From NCBI GenBank assembly GCA_035479375.1, contig DATIIT010000020.1:1-64000 (forward strand): a stretch of 64,000 bases of DNA, in the 5' to 3' direction. Origin of the DNA: PMNU01 sp035479375. GTDB lineage: Bacteria; Patescibacteriota; Saccharimonadia; Saccharimonadales; UBA4665. The position numbers were made by a program, and so were the translations under genes. Under the pieces are notes generated by a model. It worked only from the letters and a program-made list of their open reading frames with translations, was not told the origin of the DNA and made no database searches. Shown here piece after piece: positions 26,189 to 34,442 of this stretch; the first letter of the stretch is position 1, and every line of letters starts with the position of its first letter.

Positions 26189-27571
26189 CTACCAGGGTGT
26201 GGCCCAGTGCCAGAGGCGCCCCAGCAGGGTTGGCCCGTTGGAGGCCAGCTGGCTAGGCTGCTGCGCGGTAACCGTGGCCGCCGGCGCTTGGGCCGCAGTG
26301 TTGGGGTCGGGATCCACTTGCTCGCCCCACACTACCAAACGGTGCAAGCTAGTGCCCGGTGGGTCGCAGGTGATGAGCGCGGCCGTGGCTGTTTTGCCGG
26401 CCACGGGGTTGAGCACCCAGGTGTCGGTGGGCTCCACAATCTGTTTTTGGAACACGCGGTAAGTGTAGACCTTGCCGTTGTATGTTAGGTAAAAGATGTC
26501 GCCGGGCACCAGCTCGTGTAGCAGTACGAAGGCGAATTTGTACTTCCCCTTGTTAAAAATGTTGTTGCTGGAGTGGCCAAAAAACGCCGCGTTCCCCTGC
26601 TGCCCCGGCACGCTGGTGCTGCTGTAGTGCACTACGCCGTCCTGCAGCGAATTTTCCACGTCGTCCTCGTTGACGCTGGTGCCGTAAATGGTGGGCAGCT
26701 GCACATTGGTTTTGGGGATGATGACCTCTGGCGTGGCGTTGGGCGCCAGGCTCCCCTGGCTCAGGATGATGGGCGTAGCCTCGGCGTGGTTGTTGGGCTG
26801 GATGAACGGCGCGATGATCACCTCGTTAAAGAAGCTAAACAGGAAGATGACCACCACCAGCGCGGCCAGCCCAAACCCAAAGGCCAGCGACTGAAGGTGT
26901 TGCTTGGCCTTAATCTGGGCGTTGTTGCTGGCGCGGACGCGGGCCAGCACTTGCCGCCGGATGGCGGCCACGCTGCGGCGCGCGCTGGGGCGTTTTGGCG
27001 TAGTGTGTTCGTGCTCGGCCACCACCACAACCGGCTTTTCTAGGGATTGGGCATGCGCGGCAATGGCCGCGGCGCGCGCGGTATGGCGTGCCTCCGTACT
27101 GGCCGGCAGGTTGGTTGCGCTGGCGGCCTGCTTGGTGGCGGCTACGGCGTGCTGCAGCGACTTGTGCGGCCGCGCCACGCCGCTGCGCTGTTGGATGAGC
27201 TGCGTCTGCGGCGACGTGGCGTGCCCGTTGGCGGCGTAAAACTCCTGCCAGACCTCACGCTTTTCATCGTCTGGCAATTTGACGTAGTAGGCGTGCCAGG
27301 CGGATTGTATTTCGGCCAGCGACTTGCCACTGGTGCTCAGGCCGTGCATAAAGGTTTGGTGCTTGGAGCGTGGCGCGGCAGCCTCGGCTTCGGCGCGCTC
27401 TTGGCGGGCGTTGGGCTCGTCGCCGTACAACGCCTCTATTTTACTACGGATAAGGTCGGCGGCCGGGTTGCTGCTGCCATCCGGCTCGATGCGGCGTTTG
27501 GAGTGCGGCAAGACATAGCCGTTGTCGGCCGGCGCGGGTTGGCTTGGTTCGTCAGGAAATAATGCGTCCAT
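26189..27571 (-). CDS. Sortase with large cytoplasmic N-terminal region
   Basis: A 460-residue cysteine transpeptidase that would join proteins to each other or to the cell wall. A disordered cytoplasmic part of about 220 residues precedes the membrane segment (about 228-250). The catalytic domain has QLPTIYGTS, catalytic His in AAFFGHSSN (about 337), Cys in AALITCDPPGTS (about 408) and Arg in LHRLVVWGE (about 418). A Pro/Ala tail follows. The cytoplasmic part is about twice the length of ordinary class D/E sortases. Surface proteins nearby (24719, 51430-57283) are possible partners, but no clear sorting motif was seen in them. Confidence 0.88.
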   Translation of the reverse strand: MDALFPDEPSQPAPADNGYVLPHSKRRIEPDGSSNPAADLIRSKIEALYGDEPNARQERAEAEAAAPRSKHQTFMHGLSTSGKSLAEIQSAWHAYYVKLPDDEKREVWQEFYAANGHATSPQTQLIQQRSGVARPHKSLQHAVAATKQAASATNLPASTEARHTARAAAIAAHAQSLEKPVVVVAEHEHTTPKRPSARRSVAAIRRQVLARVRASNNAQIKAKQHLQSLAFGFGLAALVVVIFLFSFFNEVIIAPFIQPNNHAEATPIILSQGSLAPNATPEVIIPKTNVQLPTIYGTSVNEDDVENSLQDGVVHYSSTSVPGQQGNAAFFGHSSNNIFNKGKYKFAFVLLHELVPGDIFYLTYNGKVYTYRVFQKQIVEPTDTWVLNPVAGKTATAALITCDPPGTSLHRLVVWGEQVDPDPNTAAQAPAATVTAQQPSQLASNGPTLLGRLWHWATPW

Positions 27572-27644
27572 ATAAATAGGCTTATGCTCGCCTTATCCCC
27601 TCAAGTATAGTACAATTGGCCGTTGTAAGCCTAAAACACTCCTT

Positions 27645-27731
27645 GGGCGGGTGGCGGAATTGGTAGACGCGCTGGACTCAAAATCCTGTGAGCTTACACT
27701 CGTGAGGGTTCGATTCCCTCCCCGCCCACCA
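27645..27731 (+). tRNA. tRNA-Leu (CAA)
   Basis: Class II tRNA: acceptor GGGCGGG pairs with CCCGCCC, the anticodon loop is CTCAAAA with anticodon CAA, a long variable arm (GAGCTTACACTCG region) is present, and the T arm contains GGTTCGATTCC. CCA is encoded (27729-27731). Boxes TATAGT and TACAAT lie about 35 nt upstream, and a terminator follows. Confidence 0.94.
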
Positions 27732-27745
27732 ATTGGACATGCAGG

Positions 27746-27774
27746 AACGGACGCCGTGAAGGCGCCCGTTTTTT
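27746..27774 (+). terminator. Rho-independent terminator after tRNA-Leu
   Basis: AACGG-a-CGCC and GGCG-c-CCGTT pair around GTGAA, followed by six Ts. It closes the tRNA-Leu transcript. Confidence 0.85.
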
Positions 27775-28384
27775 ATGCAGGTACGTCAGGCAGCGGCGGG
27801 AGGGGTACAAACTCCACGGCACCGGCCAGCATGCGGAAGCGGTGGAGACCAACCATAAGTTCAGGCTTGATCGTGCTACTAAAATCTTCCGGTCTTTCAT
27901 CGGGCGACCGGCCTAATTCTATGCGGACTACGCCAGGCCCTATGGCCACTCCCGACGCATCCGCAAGGGCGCCTCCTAGGGTGCGTTTTTCTGCTATGAG
28001 CGCGGGCGTGGCAATCTGTAAGCCGTAGGCGCTTCCGATTCTTTCAGTTGTGGTGCTGGCATCCCTGCCGTATCCGGCATGCGGCTTAAACGGCACGTAG
28101 CCATCGGGGTTGGGGAGCGCAGCCGTCAGAACCTCACGCAATCCTGCCAAGGTAAGGCCTGGCCTAGTCGTATTCTCGAGAGCATATCTTATAGTGCCGG
28201 CGCGCAACAGTGTGATATGCCAGGTGTCTGGCTCTGTTAGTTCCATTGTCATGCCTAAACGTTGCCCAGCCCTCCCCAGGCGGTCTTGGGCGGCAAGCAG
28301 CCGCCTCGCCGTTTCACTGTGGGGAGCTGCCACCACCTTGCGCTGGATTTTGAAGTAGGAGTCGTTTGGGGATTGTTCAGCCAT
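27773..28384 (-). CDS. Hypothetical protein, possible 2H-phosphoesterase-like fold
   Basis: A 203-residue protein without membrane segments. TWHITLLRAG (about residues 47-56) is a single His-x-Thr motif as in LigT-type 2H phosphoesterases, but the second motif expected about 80-100 residues later is absent, so activity is doubtful. It ends in a Pro-rich PLPPLPDVPA. CATGAT is 7 nt before ATG 28384. Two unrelated but likewise unknown genes follow upstream on the same strand. Confidence 0.55.
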   Translation of the reverse strand: MAEQSPNDSYFKIQRKVVAAPHSETARRLLAAQDRLGRAGQRLGMTMELTEPDTWHITLLRAGTIRYALENTTRPGLTLAGLREVLTAALPNPDGYVPFKPHAGYGRDASTTTERIGSAYGLQIATPALIAEKRTLGGALADASGVAIGPGVVRIELGRSPDERPEDFSSTIKPELMVGLHRFRMLAGAVEFVPLPPLPDVPA

Positions 28385-28439
28385 GCACCACATCATGCCT
28401 AGCTATGGGCGCTATGTCAAGGCGTGCGTGCCCAAGCTG

Positions 28440-29300
28440 CTATGCCGGCTGGCTTGGCGCGTTTGGCTGCGGCGGCACGAGTTGCGGGCTCGGCAGGAGC
28501 TGCCATTCCGTCTCCGGTGGGAAGGCGGCAACGCCAGCCGCCCGTATCTCGTCTTTCGCGCTTTCGGGAATGCGTGCTGCCCCTGTGCCGAGCATGATTG
28601 CTGCGGAGACAGGCCGTATTTCTACTTCGCTGCCCGGATCCCTGTCTGCCAGGACTTGCAGCCTATGGGTTGCGGCACGCACCTCTGTGGCGATGACGTC
28701 GCCCTTTAGCCTGAGCAGTGCCGCTGTCCCCAAACGGCCTACGCTACTAAAAACGGCAACCTCGCCAGCGGTGGCGGTAATAATTCTCCTGGAAGATGGT
28801 GGTTGCCCCTCGCGGATATGGGCGATAACGTCGTCCGGCTCGAGCGCTTGGACGCCGGCTGAGTGGTTTGCATAGCCGAACGTTTCCGGGCCAACAAGGA
28901 CAGCGCCCAGTGCGACTTCGGGCCGAACCCGCTTCGGCCGCCCGCCGTGCGCCATCATGATATCGTAGACTTCGTCACGCAACGTGGCGAGCCTGTTAAG
29001 TAGCCCATGTTGTCCTGGCGCAAAATTGCGTACAATTTGCAGCTTACGGGTTTCTTGTACGTGGGGCTCCGTTGTACTGGGCAACTCTGGCCGCGGCGGT
29101 GCAGAGGCTGTGGTTGGGCTTTTTCCTAGTTGCCACCCTTCGTCGCGCAACCTTTGCAGGTCTTCTCCGGTGTATCTTGTGACGCTTCGTGTGTCTGCGC
29201 CCTCGCCAACGGGAGTGTCTTTGACTTGGTTCATGGCTAGGCCGTGGCCGGCTGCGGGCAACTGCGAGCTATTGAGTCTATGATGGTTTTTTCGTGACAT
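28440..29300 (-). CDS. Hypothetical protein, paralogue of 29333-30127
   Basis: A 286-residue protein with an unstructured N terminus (MSRKNHHR...) and a conserved C-terminal domain of about 180 residues. It shares with its neighbour FAPGQ, the GGRP turn, IxGHIRE/IAHIREGQPPS and LADRDP, in the same order. GATAGT lies 6 nt before the ATG, and bases around the start match those of the neighbour, so the duplication included the promoter. Function unknown; no catalytic pattern is evident. Confidence 0.7.
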   Translation of the reverse strand: MSRKNHHRLNSSQLPAAGHGLAMNQVKDTPVGEGADTRSVTRYTGEDLQRLRDEGWQLGKSPTTASAPPRPELPSTTEPHVQETRKLQIVRNFAPGQHGLLNRLATLRDEVYDIMMAHGGRPKRVRPEVALGAVLVGPETFGYANHSAGVQALEPDDVIAHIREGQPPSSRRIITATAGEVAVFSSVGRLGTAALLRLKGDVIATEVRAATHRLQVLADRDPGSEVEIRPVSAAIMLGTGAARIPESAKDEIRAAGVAAFPPETEWQLLPSPQLVPPQPNAPSQPA

Positions 29301-29332
29301 TTATGCACTATCCCACACCCCAGCCGCTGCCG

Positions 29333-30127
29333 TCAAGGAAGGAACTGGTCTGGCGCCAGCCGCAGGGGGGTGCCTACCGGGAAGGCGGCGGTGCCGAGCT
29401 GCACTATGGCCTCTTGCTCTGGAGCGGGGATATGCAACCCGCCAACACTGAGTGGTATCGACGCGCTGCCCCACCTCAAGCACACATCGCTGTCCGGATC
29501 CCGGTCGGCTAATTTCTGGAGCGCCTTGTGCGCCGCGTCCGTCTCGGTTTGGATATTGCTGCCGATTATGGTGATCGCCACCTGGCCCGCCCTGTTGCCA
29601 TCGCCTCCCAAAATGGCGACTCCACCAACTACCGCGGTAATGGTGTCTGTGTATGACGGTGGCTGCCTTTCGCGGATATGGCCGATGATTTGGTCTTTGC
29701 TAAGGCACCGGACGGCTTGCGAACGGTGCGCATCCCCTATAGCCAGTTTGCCTAGTAACACGGCGCCCTCTAGGCTTCCCGGCAAGATTTTGGTTGGCCT
29801 CCCGCCGCATTCCTCAAGGATGGCGTGGACCCCGCCGCGCAACCTGCGGAGTTCAGCAACCACATCCTCTTGGCCGGGCGCAAAGCCGCGCATAACGAGA
29901 AACCCATTCTTCTTTCCCTGCCGGCTGGATACACGGGGCGGCGGCGCTGGCTGCGCTTTTGGTTTTGCTGCGGCTCTTTGGTGTAGGCCGGCCAGCTCGT
30001 CGCCAGAATATGAGCTATAGCCTGCTCCTGCGCGCTGGCCGACGGGCGTGTCTGGGATGTTGTCAAGGCGCCTGGTGCCGCGGCCCGCTCCACCAAGGCT
30101 CGAATTGGGGTTGCTTTTCCGTGACAT
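29333..30127 (-). CDS. Hypothetical protein, paralogue of 28440-29300
   Basis: A 264-residue protein opening MSRKSNPN with a disordered N-terminal third, then the shared domain: GFAPGQ, LRRLRGGVHAILEECGGRP, GHIRERQPPSYTDTITAVVG and LQKLADRDPDSDVCLRWGSA. AATAGT is 6 nt before the ATG. The pair is separated by only 32 bp, as in a tandem duplication that has since diverged. Function unknown. Confidence 0.7.
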   Translation of the reverse strand: MSRKSNPNSSLGGAGRGTRRLDNIPDTPVGQRAGAGYSSYSGDELAGLHQRAAAKPKAQPAPPPRVSSRQGKKNGFLVMRGFAPGQEDVVAELRRLRGGVHAILEECGGRPTKILPGSLEGAVLLGKLAIGDAHRSQAVRCLSKDQIIGHIRERQPPSYTDTITAVVGGVAILGGDGNRAGQVAITIIGSNIQTETDAAHKALQKLADRDPDSDVCLRWGSASIPLSVGGLHIPAPEQEAIVQLGTAAFPVGTPLRLAPDQFLP

Positions 30128-30139
30128 TTTTGCACTATT

Positions 30140-30931
30140 TCATACTGCGATGGCGGTCGTCAAGGCCTCAAACGGCTTGCTGGGATTTTGCAGCCACCAG
30201 ACGCTGGCCGCGGCGGCAGTGGCCACCCGCCAGATGGGCACATCTTGCGTGAGGCGGGTGGTGCTCACCTGCCCATCCGCGGCCGCAAACAGCGTATCCA
30301 GGTGCTTCACCACGATGTACGGCCGGTGCGCCAGCGTAAAATTGTGCAGCCAGTCCGTAAGCCGCAGCAAGTCCATACTAAAAGTGATGGGTGATGGCGA
30401 GCGCGCGGCCGTGCCCAGGCGCTGCAGCTGTGACAGGCTCAGCACCAGCAGCGTGCTGTCGCGGCCAAGCACGGTGTGCGGCGCGCTGGTGGCGTAATCG
30501 ACGGCGTCTTTGGTGAGGGTTACGGCGTGCGGGAACTTGGCCAGGAATTTTTCCAGCAGGATGGCCGTCTCGCTGTTGCGGCCAAAATCGCCGGCTAGCA
30601 GCACAGCGTCGGCCCAGGCGCCGGAGGCCAGGAACTCGCCGAGCGCCTTTTGGCTAAAGCTGCCGCTGCCCGGGGTGCTGGGGGCGAACTCGCCATGTTC
30701 CAGCACGCCGCCCACGATTTTTTGCACCGCGTCCGGCAGCAGCACCCGCGCCGTGCCAATGCCGGCGCGCACCGCGGCGGCGTAAGCCTCGGCCGGTGCG
30801 GCAAAGCCGTGCGCGCTGCCGCCGGCCACCAGCAATTTACCGGCCTGCTGGCGGTTTTCCGGCCGGCTCCACTCCATGTCTGGGAACAGTAGTTTGCCCG
30901 GCTCCTGCCGGTGCCAATAGGTGCGCTCCAT
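30140..30931 (-). CDS. Ribokinase-like protein, possible NAD(P)HX dehydratase (NnrD/YjeF-C type)
   Basis: A 263-residue protein resembling the C-terminal domain of YjeF. KLLVAGGSAHGFAAPAEAYAAAVRAGIG fits the first conserved block, VLLAGDFGRNSETAILLEKF the Gly-rich nucleotide region, and YIVVKHLDTLFAA the late strand. The canonical late GTGD loop is not obvious, so the activity could be lost or changed; dehydration of damaged NAD(P)H hydrates is the family reaction. TACAAT (30938-30943), inside the end of the upstream gene, is 6 nt before ATG 30931. Confidence 0.6.
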   Translation of the reverse strand: MERTYWHRQEPGKLLFPDMEWSRPENRQQAGKLLVAGGSAHGFAAPAEAYAAAVRAGIGTARVLLPDAVQKIVGGVLEHGEFAPSTPGSGSFSQKALGEFLASGAWADAVLLAGDFGRNSETAILLEKFLAKFPHAVTLTKDAVDYATSAPHTVLGRDSTLLVLSLSQLQRLGTAARSPSPITFSMDLLRLTDWLHNFTLAHRPYIVVKHLDTLFAAADGQVSTTRLTQDVPIWRVATAAAASVWWLQNPSKPFEALTTAIAV

Positions 30932-30935
30932 GCTT

Positions 30936-31487
30936 TTATTGTATAACAGCGAGGTAGCGCTCCGGGTGGAGCCAGCAATCGTCGTGCTGGCCGGCCAGCT
31001 CCACCAGGTGCGGCGGATGGGTAAACGGCAGGCTGGCGAGGTTGGGCGCGCAGAACGAGTCTTCCTTGTTGCGCACCACGGTGGCGTGCGTGGCGTGCGT
31101 GGCGTGCCAGAATTCGCCCCGCGCCCGGGCACGCAGCATCCGCACGTTGTGCGCCATATTCCAAAAATATACCGTGTTCCAGGTAAATTTGTGCGCCCAG
31201 GCGCGCAGGTTGCGGTCGCCGCGGTGGGCGTGGAAATCGTTGGCATTTTTTTGGATGAGCGCCCGCACTATCGATTTGCCCGGCCAATACGTGAGGCCAA
31301 CCATAACCACCCGGCGCGCGGGCAAATCCGGGGGCACCAAAAAGCAGCCGCCGGAATGGGCAAAGACTACGTCGGCTTGGTATGGGTCGCGGATTATCTC
31401 ATGCCCGGCGTTTTGCAGCGCCCGCAGCAAACTGCTGGCCATGTGCCGGCCCTCGCAGAAGCCGTATATGATGCAGACTCTACTCAT
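30936..31487 (-). CDS. Hypothetical alpha/beta-fold protein
   Basis: A 183-residue protein: VCIIYGFCEGRHMASSLL then ADVVFAHSGGCFLVPPD, a strand-turn-helix arrangement like small alpha/beta hydrolases with Ser in HSGG. Three HAT repeats near residue 130 come from a repeated GTGGCGTGC in the DNA. It overlaps the end of the peptidase gene by 8 nt, so it is part of the operon starting at 34106. Activity unproven. Confidence 0.6.
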   Translation of the reverse strand: MSRVCIIYGFCEGRHMASSLLRALQNAGHEIIRDPYQADVVFAHSGGCFLVPPDLPARRVVMVGLTYWPGKSIVRALIQKNANDFHAHRGDRNLRAWAHKFTWNTVYFWNMAHNVRMLRARARGEFWHATHATHATVVRNKEDSFCAPNLASLPFTHPPHLVELAGQHDDCWLHPERYLAVIQ

Positions 31488-32406
31488 GTGGGGCGTCGAG
31501 TTGCAGCAAGATGGCGCGCAGCACCGAGCGCGTCTCGTGCTCGGCCAGGTGCCCGCCGATGGTCATGTACAATTGGCTGCCCGGGATCGCCCGGTGCAGT
31601 AGGTGTGCTATGTAGGGCGGGCACTCCATGTCGTAGCGCCCTTGCACGAACCACACGGGCATGGTTAGCTTGCTGGCGTTTTTGAGTATGTAGAGATCGG
31701 GGATGAACAATTCGTTGCTGAAGTAGTGGGCGAAAATCCGTGCGCTTGTGGGGTCAAACGTGGCCGGGTCGATGGGGTGTGTCCGGTCGTCCAGCCTCAT
31801 GATGCTGTGCTCCAGTTCCTCAACGGCCAGTGCCGAATTAAACACTTGGTGCGCGTCGCCGCGCAGGATATTTTTGTAGTGGTAGGCGGCAGCATCGGTG
31901 TGGTGTTCTTTGGGCGTGCGCTCCAGGAACTCTTCCCAGGCCTCTGGGTAAAATCCGTTGAAGCGGCCTTGCTCAACCCATTCGCACTCGCCGCGGCTGC
32001 CGCTGAAGATGCCGCCCAGCACCAGGCCGGCTACGTTCTTGGGGTTGCGGATGGCATACAACAGCGCCAAGCAACTACCCCACGACGACGCGATAAGGCG
32101 GAATTTTTTTATTTTGAGGTGGGTGGCGATCCGGGTGATGTCTTCAAGCAGGTCGTCAGTAGTGTTGTGCTCGAGCGAACCGTACGGCGTGCTTTGCCCG
32201 CATCCGCGCTGGTCAAAGAAAATGACGCGGTGTTTTTGCGGGTCAAACCCCTCGCGGTGGCCATCTTTTATCTGCGAGCCCGGGCCGCCGTGCAGATATA
32301 TAAACGGTGTTTTGGCGTGCTTGTCGCCCCAGTCGCAGATGTACAAGCTGTGGCCGTCGCCCACGTCAAGGTGCAGTTCTTGGTTGGTGAATTCGTCTGG
32401 TGTCAT
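31480..32406 (-). CDS. Proline iminopeptidase-type alpha/beta hydrolase
   Basis: A 308-residue S33-family hydrolase: oxyanion motif IYLHGGPGSQI (about 36-46), FFDQRGCGQSTPYGS, nucleophile Ser in LIASSWGSCLAL (about 109, where the family usually has GGSWGS), Asp in VQGRYDMECP and His in IGGHLAEHE. It removes N-terminal proline or related residues in characterised members. Start overlaps the Nudix stop as ATGA, so it is translated with it. Confidence 0.85.
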   Translation of the reverse strand: MTPDEFTNQELHLDVGDGHSLYICDWGDKHAKTPFIYLHGGPGSQIKDGHREGFDPQKHRVIFFDQRGCGQSTPYGSLEHNTTDDLLEDITRIATHLKIKKFRLIASSWGSCLALLYAIRNPKNVAGLVLGGIFSGSRGECEWVEQGRFNGFYPEAWEEFLERTPKEHHTDAAAYHYKNILRGDAHQVFNSALAVEELEHSIMRLDDRTHPIDPATFDPTSARIFAHYFSNELFIPDLYILKNASKLTMPVWFVQGRYDMECPPYIAHLLHRAIPGSQLYMTIGGHLAEHETRSVLRAILLQLDAPHE

Positions 32407-32882
32407 GCAAAATCCTCCCCGTCCTTTAAGTACGTTGTGTCGGAATGGACGATTACGTCGCCGCCATCTAAAGTATACGTCGCTTTGAAGCGTTTGCCAG
32501 CCAGCAGCGCGGGCAGCCAGTCGATGTCGTCGCCCCACATTTGGGGGTATGGGATGGCGTCTAGCGGGAACCACTGCGGGCGCATCTCCTCTGTTTCGTG
32601 GGGGTCGCCGCGCCAAGCGTCGGCTATGAAGACGTGGGCGTAGTTGTTGAAATCCGGGTCGGTGGTGAGGTAGAAGTCGATTTCGGCCACTTTGCGGGGG
32701 TTAAGCGGCGTGACGCCCACTTCTTCCTCTGTTTCGCGGATGGCGGCCTGCAACGGCGTCTCGCCCTCCTCTACTTTGCCGCCGGCGCCGTTCCATTTGC
32801 CTGCGCCAAAGCCGCGCTTTTTCATGGCCAGCAGGATTTCACCCTCGCGCCGTAAGAATAACAGTGTGGCGTGTTGTTTCAT
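32403..32882 (-). CDS. Nudix hydrolase, MutT/MTH1-like
   Basis: A 159-residue Nudix protein with the intact box GGKVEEGETPLQAAIRETEE followed by EVGV, and FGAGKWNGAGG before it as in MTH1 8-oxo-dGTPases. Likely clears oxidised nucleotides. Coupled by ATGA overlaps to both the MazG gene upstream and the peptidase gene downstream. Confidence 0.88.
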   Translation of the reverse strand: MKQHATLLFLRREGEILLAMKKRGFGAGKWNGAGGKVEEGETPLQAAIRETEEEVGVTPLNPRKVAEIDFYLTTDPDFNNYAHVFIADAWRGDPHETEEMRPQWFPLDAIPYPQMWGDDIDWLPALLAGKRFKATYTLDGGDVIVHSDTTYLKDGEDFA

Positions 32883-33304
32883 TTTTTGCGTGCCCGGTAC
32901 TCTTTTTTGATGCGGTTATATGCCGCGGCGTCATCGTGGCCGGGGCTGAAGATGTCTGTGGGGAATTTTTGGGCGTTACGGCGGATTTTGTCACGGTACG
33001 CCGCGGACACGTCAATGCCCAGCGTGTCCGCCAGGTTGAAGCAGTAGGCCAAGATGTCGCTGAGCTCGTCGGCGATGCCTTGCTGCTGCGCCTGGGTGTA
33101 ATCGTCCCACTGGAAGTGCTCCATGAGCTCGGCCGCTTCAATGGCGATGGACATGGCCAGGTTTTTGGGCGTATGGTGCACGGCCCAGCCGCGCTCATCG
33201 CGGAATTTGGCCACCAGGTCTTTTAGCTCTTGGATGGTGGTGTGGGCGTCATTTGTCATGGACGCGGATCCTGTACTGGCGTCGCCGGAAGCTGAAGCTG
33301 CCAT
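32879..33304 (-). CDS. MazG-like nucleotide pyrophosphohydrolase
   Basis: A 141-residue all-alpha NTP pyrophosphohydrolase of the MazG/dCTPase group: IAIEAAELMEHFQW and ELSDILAYCFNLAD give the E-x2-E and E-x2-D metal ligands, and KIRRNAQKFP follows. ATG 33304 has a perfect GGAGG 6 nt upstream, inside the end of the exonuclease gene, so it is translated from the same mRNA. Confidence 0.85.
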   Translation of the reverse strand: MAASASGDASTGSASMTNDAHTTIQELKDLVAKFRDERGWAVHHTPKNLAMSIAIEAAELMEHFQWDDYTQAQQQGIADELSDILAYCFNLADTLGIDVSAAYRDKIRRNAQKFPTDIFSPGHDDAAAYNRIKKEYRARKK

Positions 33305-33305
33305 C

Positions 33306-34106
33306 TTATACCTCCAACGTGATGCTTACCGGGCAGTGGTCCGAGCCCATGACCTTGGGGTGGATCTGGGCGTCTTTGACCTTATCTTTGAGGCCGGCGG
33401 ACACTAGCACGTAGTCAATCCGCCACCCCACGTTCCGCGCCCGGGAATTGGCAAAATGCGACCACCAGGTGTAAAAGCCGTTCCCCTGCTTAAATAGCCG
33501 CAGCGTATCCACAAACCCATGGTTCAAAAAGTTCTGGAAGCCTTGGCGCTCTTCGGTGGTAAAGCCTTTTTTGCCGCGGTTGGGCTTGGGGTTGGCCAGG
33601 TCGTCCTCGGTATGGGCTACGTTGAGGTCGCCGCAAAATACCACCGGCTTGCTCTTTTCCAGCTCCTGGCAGTAGGCCAAAAAGGCCGGGTCCCAGTGTT
33701 TTTCGCGCAGCGGGATGCGGCTTAGGTCGTCTTTGGCGTTGGGCGTGTACACCGTTACCACGTAAAACTTGTCGAACTCGGCGGCGATGACGCGGCCTTC
33801 TTTATTAGGGTCGCCGTACGTGTCCCCCGTCACCTTATATTTGGCGATGAGCTGCTCCGGGAAGCCGTTAGTGATACTAAGTGGCTTAATTTTGCTAAAA
33901 ATGGCCGTGCCGCTGTACCCCTTTTTCTCGGCGGAGTTCCAGTATTCTCCGTAGCCGGGCATGTCCAGGACGGCCTGCCCTTGCTCGGCTTTGGTCTCTT
34001 GCAGGCACAAAATGTCTGGCTGCTCGGCGTCGATAAACGGCTTAAACAGTTCTTTGCGGGTAACGGCGCGGATGCCGTTGACGTTCCAGGAGTATATCTT
34101 GGGCAT
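33306..34106 (-). CDS. xthA: Exodeoxyribonuclease III / AP endonuclease
   Basis: A 266-residue class II AP endonuclease: YSWNVNGIRA, LCLQETKAEQ, GYSGTAIFSK, FCGDLNVAHTEDDL, NVGWRIDYVLVS and GSDHCPVSI, all family signatures with metal and catalytic residues. Repairs abasic sites and blocked 3' ends. TAGGCT (34113-34118) lies 6 nt before the ATG, and it leads an operon with MazG, Nudix and two hydrolases. Confidence 0.95.
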   Translation of the reverse strand: MPKIYSWNVNGIRAVTRKELFKPFIDAEQPDILCLQETKAEQGQAVLDMPGYGEYWNSAEKKGYSGTAIFSKIKPLSITNGFPEQLIAKYKVTGDTYGDPNKEGRVIAAEFDKFYVVTVYTPNAKDDLSRIPLREKHWDPAFLAYCQELEKSKPVVFCGDLNVAHTEDDLANPKPNRGKKGFTTEERQGFQNFLNHGFVDTLRLFKQGNGFYTWWSHFANSRARNVGWRIDYVLVSAGLKDKVKDAQIHPKVMGSDHCPVSITLEV

Positions 34107-34162
34107 ATCCTTAGCCTAGCACGATTTGCGGCACTGTAGGTAAGATGTTATATTGCGGGACT

Positions 34163-34405
34163 ATGGAATCACTAGATTGCGGAAACCAAAAGGGTTGTGC
34201 GGGCGCCGTTATAGGGATTGGTGATATACGTACTGGCAGTGGTATGGTTAATGTGTTGTATGGCAACACTTCACCAGAGGCACATAGGGAGTTTGAGCGA
34301 TCCCTAGCGGCAAGTGTTCTGATGCAAGCAGGAATCGAAAAGCCCTGCGAGGGCTGCCCACTGGCGGCGCTTACCGTACCAGACCATCCGCCGTCTAGCA
34401 TATAG
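34163..34405 (+). CDS. Small cysteine-containing protein, unknown
   Basis: An 80-residue protein with Cys pairs near both ends (LDCGNQKGC and CEGCPLA). The C-terminal CEGC could bind metal. TATATT is 8 nt before ATG 34163; an earlier ATG at 34145 would lie upstream of the expected transcript. It is AT-richer than its neighbours, like the 41243 gene, whose product also has a CxxC motif. Confidence 0.55.
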   Translation: MESLDCGNQKGCAGAVIGIGDIRTGSGMVNVLYGNTSPEAHREFERSLAASVLMQAGIEKPCEGCPLAALTVPDHPPSSI

Positions 34406-34442
34406 TTGGCTTTTTTGTGTAACCTCTGCTACCCTAAGTGCG

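Noticed and set aside
27773..28384. Calling this gene a 2'-5' RNA ligase
   Set aside because: Only one His-x-Thr motif is visible; the family needs two.
31081..31110. Three near-perfect GTGGCGTGC repeats
   Set aside because: In frame within a coding region (HAT repeats), too short and with no sign of an array.
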